The notes under the pieces are model-generated. The model made no database searches. It saw only the letters and a program-made list of their open reading frames with translations, and was not told where the DNA came from. DNA of 64,000 nt from the NCBI RefSeq assembly GCF_914767665.1, contig NC_059502.1, positions 30,026,812 through 30,090,811 on the forward strand. The letters are read 5' to 3'. Source of the stretch: Harmonia axyridis. Taxonomy: Eukaryota > Arthropoda > Insecta > Coleoptera > Coccinellidae. How positions within the stretch are numbered: position 1 is the stretch's first letter; every line of letters starts with the position of its first letter. Positions 55,581 through 64,000 of this stretch are shown in pieces. The translations under genes and the position numbers were made by a program.

Positions 55581-58190
55581 TTAAACCATCTTAGATCTTC
55601 TGCTCTGGATTAATCTATTATAGTAAAGGAACTCCGAAGCTATTTTAAGAAGAAATGCTCAAGTTAACTAGATATTATGATAGGGCCTAACTCTTGTTTA
55701 TATCTTCGTCGAAACATTTGTAACAGAGAGATAATGAATGACGTAAATATAGGTGAATTGGGACCACCTACGAAGTGGGGTACTGACTTCTAAATCATTG
55801 TGTAATATGAGAAACATATAACTACATATAATTTTAAGATTTTGCCCGATCTTTTATATCCTCGAAAGATTTGTTGATAATGCCTTTGTTTTCTACCCCT
55901 ATCATCTGCTATTTTGATTTGTGAATTTTCAGCAAAAATTTAGATGAAACGGTTAGGTTCAGCTGTCTGATGAAGTGTAGTTTTCCTTATTGAATATATA
56001 GCTTTCAATAGAAAATATATGCCAATATTTGTTTGTTCATCTTGGAGTTTGAAGGCATCTAATGAAACTTATATAATAGGGGCCCGTGGACGCTCGACTA
56101 ACGTCTTATTATAAAAGCTGAAAGTGACACAGTATCCCTCGCGGCGTTCGCAATAGGGTCATTTAAAAATGGCCCCAAATTTATTCAGATTATAAGGGTG
56201 CATACTATTAGGAGTCAATAATTATAAGTATAATAGCTGCGATTTAGGGAATGCTTCAGACTGCCTAGGATTTCCTGCGACCTTTAATGGACATTAAGAA
56301 AATATACAGTGAGTAGTATAGTGTATGACTCACTGGCGCTCTTCAAAAGATTTGATTTGGAGTTTTAGATGCTCCTACTCGTATCTGGTAGATGATTCGT
56401 CCAAGTCGAAGGATTTTCTGACTGATCGGTTGCGGTATTTTTCTGCGATTCAATCAAGACATTTCTTCGAAGGAAGTAGGTTTGCCCTTCTATGGAGTTG
56501 GCCATTACGAACAAACAGTTTTAGTCCATCCTAAGGAATTTATTTTAGATGATTTGTAACTTATTGAAATTCGTAAGAGGCTCACATAGCTGTCAACGCC
56601 ATGCTAAATGAAATTAATCTCCAGAGAACAAATATTGTATGGTGCCTTATTGGAATAGATAGACGAGTGTGACATTGAGAGGCTGCTTGTTTTAAAATAA
56701 ATGAGGTATAACTCAATGAGAAACTTGATGAAATATCTAAACGCCCAACAAGCACTAATCGATCTATAATGCTCAGGCTCAGGTCAGCATACTTTTGGTC
56801 AGATGATGGTTCTCATCACAAATCTAGTCCCTACAACGAATTATGTAACATTTTCAGATCATCGCCTCAAGGAATTTGATTCGTAAAGCTAAATATAACA
56901 CAATCTTCTTTGTTATTATTTGTTATAGAAATCACAGAATAAAATATTTCAAGTTCAAATTGAATTCGTTCTTGTAATCAAGGTTGAAGTAACCCACTTT
57001 AGCACAGAGAATCTTTATTTGTCTTCAACTTCATTTTGACAACGATGTTTTAATCTTCAGAAATTAAATTTCATGGTAACTAGAATGCGATATGTTACAT
57101 TAATTCAATTCTCACTCACCCTCAGTTTTTGTATACCCGAAATGAAATGACAAAATGAAGCTGTTTGAACCAACTGGATGATGAATGACTTCAAAATTGT
57201 AGAAATTTTGAGTATTTTCATAAGTTTATGTACGATGTATGAAACGAAATTTATCATGCTACATTAGAAGCCATTGAATTTACTATTAAATTACAGATTC
57301 ACTTGGAACAGTATTTTAACCTTTCGAGTAAATTTCTCTTGATTATCTATATAATATCTACAGAAACACTTTTATTGCCTTTGTTTGAAGAGCAATATGA
57401 TTTGAAAATGATTTCGTTGCATTACGAATATTGCGATTGCGACTAATGATCAAAATCAAAAACGCCAACCAACTTCTATCCTTTGTATCCTCAAAGTATC
57501 AAGTTTTTGTCGACCATTTCTTGAATCAGTATTTTTTCACATCAGAAGTTATCACTGAAGCGAAGCATACTTTTAGAAACAATACATATACTATTTCGAA
57601 AACCTCAATTATACTTAGTCAGAAACTTCTTATCGAATCTATTTTAAGATTAGCATTTCGCATTCGTCGAATAAATCGTTAAATGGTAAGCTATTATGTG
57701 ATAACGTGTCAACTCGAATGTCAATGTTCCATTGAATGTATGGAGAATGTTTTCTAGTCTATATTCAAACTGAATACGAGGCAGTATTTGCTTCATTCGC
57801 ATTAGTGGATTGAATGTAATAGTCTGATGATTTATATATGTATTTATCCAAAATTAATCCATCAGGACGATGCTCAATAGTGGGTGCAAATATATAGAAA
57901 AATTATTTGTTAACATTTCTGAGATTTTTATAAATCCTGCTCATTTTTGTAAGCGAGCAGAAAAATTAATGAAAGCAATTATGTACCTCGATATTAAATG
58001 TTTGATGTGATCTCGAAGTGAAACGAGGAAAATTAAATTGTAGTGAAGATGGCAAAGTCATTCAATCTTTCTGATTGTGCAAAATTCCATAAACGACTAT
58101 AGTATATTTAATGGATTTTTCTGAGTGAAGCGAACTCATTCAGAAGATATTCTATCGTAATAAGAACCATGATTCCTCAGGAAGAGGAAT
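55581..58190. other. long AT-rich stretch, no gene
   Basis: About 2.6 kb in which I see no transposon end or coding motif. Frames at 56325-56534 and 57431-57682 have no recognisable content. Confidence 0.5.
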
Positions 58191-58960
58191 TTAATGAATA
58201 AAATATATTTTTTTGTGACAAGGATAACCTACCACACTGTAATATGTCAGTTCACTTCTAATAAAAGCTTCATATACTAATGAAATCGCTTTCAACGAAG
58301 AAAGCTCCTTACAATTGCGTATCACGAAACCCAGACTTTTCATGGCACTAGGAGTTACACCTCTTATATGCGAAGAAAACGTTTGTTTCTGATCTAAAAT
58401 AATCACTAATTCTCTAGCCCCAGTTGCTCTCATCACTTCCAAGCTATTAAGTTGATGATCAATAATAATTGTTGTCAATTTCCTTCTGAACGTCATCGCT
58501 TTACTCTTCCTTACGTTTAGAAATAATTAATTCCCCACTCATCATCTACTTATTATTGAGATCATTTTGTAAATAAAGCAATTAGGTTAACTCTCAATAT
58601 CTTGAAATACAAATGATATCTAAAATGTCATCGGTAAAAAGTACAAATAAAAGTGGTCCCAAATCTGATCCCTGAAGAATGCCCGAAGTTGCTGTGAACG
58701 AAATGCTTTCAACTCCTCATATTTAACGTAGTCCTCCCTATTTGTTAAAAAGTACTTCAGGACAGATATAAAAAAGTGGATGAATCATATCCATATAGCT
58801 TTTTGAGTACTTTGTTCTTTATGAGAGACACGATCGAAGGTCTTGATGAAGCCTGTGTAGACGACATCAACCTGATTTCTTATTGAATCTGACAAAATAA
58901 TTTCCATTGATTTGGAAATCAATTAGATCAGAACAATCGGCCTATATTAATAATTTGAAT
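58191..58960 (-). pseudogene. Jockey-like reverse transcriptase fragment, broken
   Basis: On the minus strand, SGILQGSDLGPLLFVLFTDD and ILDIICISRY (about 58610-58695) are the palm motif preceding the catalytic box. After a damaged stretch, the frame open at 58496-58191 reads MTFRRKLTTIIIDHQLNSLE, ILDQKQTFSSHIRGVTPSAM, KSLGFVIRNCKELSSLKAIS and LVYEAFIRSELTYYSVVGYP, the typical thumb region. The FADD box itself falls in the damaged part. The 5' two thirds and the 3' end are missing. The sequence differs from the copies at 40557, 49621 and 54540, so it is another family. Confidence 0.75.
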
Positions 58961-59393
58961 GTTCCTAATGTGATTTCAGGATAACGATGCTTTCAGGATC
59001 AGAGAATTCAACAGATTAAGAAAATTCTGGGTTTTCTAGCAGGCACTTTCAGAGGTGAATTACTCGGAACATTAGATGATTTAATATTATTGAAATATTT
59101 AAAATTAATTTCGATTAAGATTGATAATAGTAGAAATTTAATTTATTAACATAATATAATTGATGGAAAACAAATTTTTCTTTCCCCTCACCGTTGAAGG
59201 GACCCAATCACTATAGATTGCTCAGATTTTTCTTTCGAAATTTTCGATATCTGATGAAATTGTAAGTTAGTATATTATGGTTAATATTTTTGAAATCCCT
59301 CAGAATTAAATAATTCAAACACATCATCTGTGGTTTTCATTGAAAAAAAGCTCCAAAAATGGAAACGCTACTAAAACCTTGACAACTTCAATA
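58961..59393. other. AT-rich DNA, nothing recognised
   Basis: No gene or element seen. Confidence 0.5.
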
Positions 59394-59395
59394 TA

Positions 59396-60067
59396 CAGGG
59401 TGGCCATTTGAAAACGAAACAGACGAGATTACAGACGAAATAAAGTTTTTCGATAGAAATGCTCGGACAGGTCGATTTCTGTTTCGAGGGGGACAACTTA
59501 AGATGTAGGTTACGGACGCATAGCGCTTCAACCCTTGCTACTACAACCCTCACCCCCAAATTTTGAATATGGAAGATGGGGTGAGTGATACCTCATTTGA
59601 AAGGTATTTTTATACTGATTTCAGCACAGTAATTGTTTTTTCATTTTATGCATTAGTTCTCGAAATATTCTTAACTAAGTATTTGAAAATGAAGTGGTGT
59701 TTTCATGGCACTTGTAGTGTTTTGTGAAAAATCGACATTTTGAGCTTCAAAACAACCATGACTGTGGCTTCCTTCCTAACTAACTAACGCATGAATATTT
59801 CGAGAACTAATGCATAAAATGAAAAAACAATTACTGTGCTGAAATCAGTATAAAAATACCTTTAAATTGAGGTATCACTCACCCCATCTTTCCTATTCAA
59901 AAATTGGGGGTGAGGGTTGTAGCAGCAAGGGTTGAAGCGCTATGCGTCCGTAACCTACATCTTAAGTTGTCCCCCTCGAAACAGAAATCGACCTGTCCGA
60001 GCATTTCTATCGAAAAACTTTATTTCGTCTGTAATCTCGTCTGTTTCTTTTTCAAATGGCCACCCTG
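59396..60067. mobile_element. foldback element D: near-perfect 672-bp palindrome
   Basis: CAGGGTGGCCATTTGAAAAC at the left end is matched in complement by the right end, and the arms pair with few differences for over 300 bases each, around a centre near 59730. TA flanks both sides (59394-59395, 60068-60069). Landmarks in the arm are GACAGGTCGATTTCTGTTTC at 59465, CAACCCT/CACCCCCAAATTT near 59530-59565 and GGGTGAGTGATACCTCATTT at 59579. No coding content. It looks like an arm-only derivative of a DD41D-type element. Confidence 0.88.
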
Positions 60068-60069
60068 TA

Positions 60070-60792
60070 TAAGTAAAATGTAAATATATTAATTAAATAA
60101 TAAAAATATTAAATTCGAAAGCTTATGTTTAATGAGGCGAAAGTTATAAAGGTTATAAATAGGTCAATTCATAAAATCGCCCTGTACGACAGAAACTATA
60201 TTAGACGCCGTAGGGACAGGTTGTCAGCTATTTCTGTTTCTCGAAAAGAGAAGACATAACATGTTTATTTCTCTTTCCCTATGATTTATAGTTTAAGGGT
60301 GAAACTGATATAGGGGTTATGGATTTAGGAAGTGTTCAGTGAAATAGCTTCTCGAAAAAACACATGACTATAAAATATCATATCAATTTTGACACTTTCT
60401 ATTCTCTAATTCATTGTTTATAACATTGAAGTAGGTATACCAAAGCAATCATTGAAAATCAAAAAAAGTGTAAAAAAGTCCTTATATCAGATTCAAATAT
60501 TTGACAAAAATAGAGCAAAAATTAAATTCGCATCACAAAATGAAAACCAATTTTTATTTCTAAACTATATCTAATATCAAACAACTCTACGAGTTCATCC
60601 GTCGAAAATCAAGTTATCCATAATGCTTTATAATGAATGCGAGAATTAAAGAAATTCATGTTTTATATTTGCATTTCGATTAGTGAAAGATACCATTCCT
60701 CGACCAAACACTCAATTTTAGTATTATTAATTGACCAAATTAACCTTTTATTATTCCAATTTGTATGTTATTTAGAGAAGATTAACGAATTC
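60070..60792. other. AT-rich DNA, nothing recognised
   Basis: No gene or element seen before the RTE insertion. Confidence 0.5.
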
Positions 60793-60805
60793 ACTAGGTA
60801 CAGTT
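60793..60805. repeat. 13-bp target site duplication, left
   Basis: ACTAGGTACAGTT, identical to 61663-61675. Confidence 0.92.
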
Positions 60806-61662
60806 TAGTCTGATAATGGACCGCATGATATACGCTCTGAGAGGGAAGAAGGGATTCAGCATAGGGAGCCACAATATAAACATCGTCTGCTATGCTGATG
60901 ATACGCTTCTTTTGGCGGGTTGTGAGGATGACCTCCAGAGGCTGCTACATCTGTTCAATATTGCCAGCAAACAACACAACATGAAGATATCCAGTGACAA
61001 AACTAAATGCATGGTGATAAGTAAGGAACCTGTTCGATGTAAATTAGAACTAGAGGGTGTCGTCATTCAGCAGACAATGAGCTTCAAATATCTCGGAGTT
61101 GAAATCACCAGTCACAGAGATCTCTATTCGGAAGTCCAACAGCAGGCCACTAAGGCGGCACAGATAACTGGATATCTGAACACAATGGTGTGGCAGAACA
61201 AGTACATGCTCCAGGAAACAAAGGTGAGGCTTTACAAAGCAATGGTGCGCCCAATTATGACCTACGCCGTAGAAACCCGTGCGGAAACAGAGAGAACCAA
61301 ACAAAAGCTCAGAACGACGGAAATGAGGATCCTGAGAAGAATTTCAGGGGTGACATTGAGGGATAGACAGACCAACAAGTCGATAAGACAGAGAACTGGT
61401 GTACAGGATGTTGTCAAGTGGAGTAGACAGAGAAGAAGGGATTGGAGAGACCACGTTGATAGGATGGAGTCAGATAGAATAGCATACATCTGCAAGAATG
61501 AACAACCCAGAGGAAGGAGAAAGCCGGGTAGACCACCGAAAAGATGGGCTCAAAGCTGGTTTTCCTCATCTGCAGAATAGACCAAATTTGAATGAATTTA
61601 TAAATAGAATAGACCAAGGCCAAGCAAACAGGGAACTCCCTAGCTAAAGGAAGAAGAAGAAG
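60806..61662 (+). mobile_element. RTE-like non-LTR insertion, 5'-truncated, with target duplication
   Basis: A 13-bp duplication ACTAGGTACAGTT flanks the insertion at 60793-60805 and 61663-61675. The left end falls inside the reverse transcriptase coding region and the right end is a GGAAGAAGAAGAAG tail. Truncation at the 5' end, a simple repeat tail and a target duplication of this size are hallmarks of target-primed reverse transcription. The exact duplication and the open frame suggest a young insertion. Confidence 0.92.
60816..61580 (+). CDS. reverse transcriptase C-terminal part (truncated, frame open)
   Basis: The frame is open for 254 codons to the stop at 61580, and it is also open upstream to the insertion boundary (LI before MDRM), so the ATG at 60816 is internal to the family protein. 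CYADDTLLLAG at residues 25-35 is the catalytic YADD box. HNMKISSDKTKCMVISKE, SFKYLGVEITSHRDLYSEVQ and YKAMVRPIMTYAVETRAETE are palm and thumb motifs. TEMRILRRISGVTLRDRQTN, WRDHVDRMESDRIAYICKNE and RRKPGRPPKRWAQSWFSSSA are the C-terminal segment of insect RTE-like enzymes. The endonuclease and the first half of the reverse transcriptase are missing, so the copy cannot mobilise itself. No lesion is seen in the remaining part. Confidence 0.9.
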   Translation: MDRMIYALRGKKGFSIGSHNINIVCYADDTLLLAGCEDDLQRLLHLFNIASKQHNMKISSDKTKCMVISKEPVRCKLELEGVVIQQTMSFKYLGVEITSHRDLYSEVQQQATKAAQITGYLNTMVWQNKYMLQETKVRLYKAMVRPIMTYAVETRAETERTKQKLRTTEMRILRRISGVTLRDRQTNKSIRQRTGVQDVVKWSRQRRRDWRDHVDRMESDRIAYICKNEQPRGRRKPGRPPKRWAQSWFSSSAE

Positions 61663-61675
61663 ACTAGGTACAGTT
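61663..61675. repeat. 13-bp target site duplication, right
   Basis: ACTAGGTACAGTT, identical to 60793-60805. Confidence 0.92.
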
Positions 61676-62274
61676 ATAGAATTAATAAGCAATACAATAA
61701 TCATTCCATTAGCCCCTAATGATAAAACTATAATGGATAATCGATTGAATGGAAATCGATTCATTAAGAATTGTAGGTTCCTCAAAATATGATGGTTCTT
61801 GCCTACATGCCTCAAACAAATATGGCTGTATGAAGTTTGAATATGGATTTTGACTTTCTCAATAATTGTTCATGTATTTACATGTTCTATCTGAAAATTG
61901 ACAAAGTGTCAACTAATTTCTGTGAATACGGGAATTACTTGGGGATACACTTCTCGCATAAAGATAAAACATGTAGTTTTTAAAGGACCGGACACCATTA
62001 TACATTAGGTACTCTATACAAGTTAATAAGAACAGTTCCCGCATCAATGGAAGTGAGTTTGCTCTGGTCATAGCAAAGCAATACTGTTTGACATTATAAT
62101 AGTCTATTCGAACTAATAGGAATAAAAAAAATGGACAATTCCACAGGTGTCTTTTTTAATTACAGGGTGAATAATGAACTAAATGAATTTCATTTTGAAT
62201 AATGTTCGACTCATCTTATTTCTAACAATATTTTTTATTAAAAATCAGTCTCAAATCATTACATCGGTGAGTAA
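61676..62274. other. AT-rich, with a solo block related to foldback B
   Basis: AATTACAGGGTGAATAATGA near 62158, followed by ATTTCATTTTGAATAATGTT, matches the inner arm block of foldback B (about 14180-14222). No gene seen. Confidence 0.5.
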
Positions 62275-62276
62275 TA

Positions 62277-64000
62277 CAGGGTGTCCCAGAAAGAATGCCA
62301 CAAACGAATACCATAAATTAAGGTCATCATGGAGGACCCGTATCAAGATGTTTCAATCGCCTGAGTGCCTTCGTTGGGGATATACAGGGTGTTGTTCATC
62401 TTATGAGTGAAATTTTACAGTTTAATAACTCTTTAACTAATCGACCGAATAATTTCAAATTTTGAAGTTTTATCACCCTTTCCTATAGCCTTCCTTCAAT
62501 ATTTCTGAATTCGAGTAAATCAGATCCGGAATAGGAAAATTTCAGAGTTTTCCTATTTTCGTGAATATTGGATCACCCAGTACGTGAACGTTATGATTTT
62601 TTCCCATTTTCGGAACCACAAAGAATCAATTCATTATAAAAATTCTAAATCTCGGCTTGGCACGGTCATACAGGGAGATCAATAAACATTCCTTTATGAG
62701 TGAAATTTTTTTAGTTCAATAACTCTTCAAGAAATCCACCGAATAATTTCAATTTTTGAAGTTTTGTCGCCCTTTACTATCGCCTTCCTTCAATATTTCT
62801 TAAATCAAGTGAATCAGATCCGGACTAGGAAAATTTAAGACCTTTTCTATTTTCTTGAATATCACCCTGTATGTTGATATCATGATTTTTTTCGTTTTCG
62901 TAATCACAAAGAATTAATTCATAATAAAAATTTCAAATCTCTACTTGGCTTCATTATTCAGGGTGATCAATAAATATTTCTTCATGAAAGAAATTCATTG
63001 TTCAAGATATCTTGAATTTACCGGTAGAACTACCTCGAAAATTGAAGTTGTTTCACCCTTCACGAATGTCTCACCTAAATTTTCCTCAAATTATTTAGGA
63101 AAACTTTCTATCAACAAGCTGGATAAATCATAGAACAAAAACAGCAAATAAATTGAAAATATTTGATCTTGAAAACAATTAATCAGAAATAAAATATTTT
63201 CAGTTCAGCAGATATTGTTCAAAATGATATTTCTCCATTTTAATGCATTTTTGAGCACGTTGATATGATATAGTTGTTTCACAGATTTCGCTATCTTATT
63301 CGGTTGAATCGGTTGTACTTCTTTCATGAGAGAATATTTATTGGTCACCCTGTATGACGGTGGCAAGCTGAGCTTTAGAATGTTGATTATTAATTAATTC
63401 GTTGTGGTTACGAAAACGAAAAAAATTATGATATTGACTTACAGAGTGATCCAATATTCAAGAAAATAGAAAAAGTTTAAAATTTTGTTAGTCCGGATCT
63501 GATTTATTCGATTTCAGAAATATAGAAGGAAGGCGATAGGAAAGGGCGATAAAACTTCAAAAATTGAAATTATTCGATGGATTTGTTGAAGAATTATTGA
63601 ACTAAAAAATTTCACTCATAAGGGAATGTTTATTGATCGCCCTGTATGACCGTGCCAAGCCGAGATTTAGAATTTTCATAATGAATTGATTTTTTGTGGT
63701 TCCGAAAATGGGAAAAAATCATAATGTTCACGTACAGGGTGATCCAATATTCACGAAAATAGGAAAAGTCTGAAATTTTCCTAGTCCGGATCTGATTTAC
63801 TCGAATTCAGAAATATTGAAGGAAGGCGATAGGAAAGGGTGACAAAACTTCAAAATTTGAAATTATTCGGTCGATTAGTTAAAGAGTTATTAAACTGTGA
63901 AATTTCACTCATAAGATGAACAACACCCTGTATATCCCCAACGAAGGCACTCAGGCGATTAAAACATCTTGATACGGGTCCTCCATGATGACCTTAATTT
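62277..64000. mobile_element. foldback element E: palindrome with repeated arms, runs off the window
   Basis: After TA at 62275, CAGGGTGTCCCAGAAAGAAT begins the left arm; GGTCATCATGGAGGACCCG at 62323 pairs with CGGGTCCTCCATGATGACC near the window end. The axis is near 63158, so the right end should lie about 38 bases beyond the window. Each arm contains direct repeats of about 290 bp, starting near 62401, 62694 and 62982 on the left; each has AATTTCA then TTGAAGTTTT, CCTTCCTTCAATATTTCT, GAATCAGATCCGGA and a TCACCCTGTA-like block. No transposase motif is visible. Structure recalls foldback-type elements whose arms are internally repeated. Confidence 0.85.

Noticed and set aside
56325..56534. 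Open frame of 69 codons (+)
   Set aside because: No recognisable domain, no context, and length expected by chance.

Overview
The window reads as arthropod nuclear DNA, most likely an insect. It is AT-rich and intron-sized ORFs are absent. Nearly every recognisable coding segment belongs to a transposon family common in insects: Tc1, mariner, DD41D mariner-like, hAT, P-like, Jockey/CR1-like, RTE-like and Penelope-like. Three TTAGG units, the usual insect telomere motif, are also present. I found no convincing host gene, rRNA, functional tRNA or CRISPR array. I cannot name the species.

Layout. 1-7 kb: a Tc1 fragment, a 0.94-kb near-perfect palindrome (1740-2674), a decayed RTE-like tail, an unclassified GC-richer block (3790-5060) and a mariner fragment. 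7-11.7 kb: a GC-richer block of unknown nature (about 7210-7790), then AT-rich DNA with no genes. 11.7-19.6 kb: a 1.6-kb non-autonomous hAT with an exact 8-bp target duplication, a foldback element, and a 4.3-kb hAT whose transposase is split by a 1.6-kb P-like element. Both members of that nest have exact 8-bp target duplications. 21-30 kb: an RTE tail, a foldback, a tRNA-derived SINE-like unit, a complete but decayed mariner, a short hAT and a decayed DD41D element. 31.6-36.5 kb: a DD41D element with about 430-bp inverted repeats, a broken hAT transposase and a mariner remnant. 38.7-43.8 kb: a Tc1 pseudogene, a Jockey-like reverse transcriptase pseudogene and a Penelope-like N-terminal fragment. 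44.5-51.3 kb: compound hairpins, a mariner/DD41D chimera, and a reverse transcriptase abutting a Tc1 fragment. 52.2-53.5 kb: a DD41D element with two visible lesions. 53.7-64 kb: a truncated DD41D relative, two non-LTR pseudogenes, a 0.67-kb palindrome, a young 5'-truncated RTE-like insertion with a 13-bp target duplication, and a foldback with repeated arms that runs off the window end.

How the parts relate. The recurring string TA-CAGGGTG (or its complement) marks the ends of one DD41D element that carries a transposase and of several palindromes that carry none. The simplest reading is that DD41D-type transposases mobilised the palindromic elements. Several insertions are datable relative to each other (P-like inside hAT; Tc1 against a non-LTR element; an RTE-like copy with intact duplication). 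No single element here looks fully autonomous: each transposase I can follow has at least one frameshift, stop, deletion or interruption.
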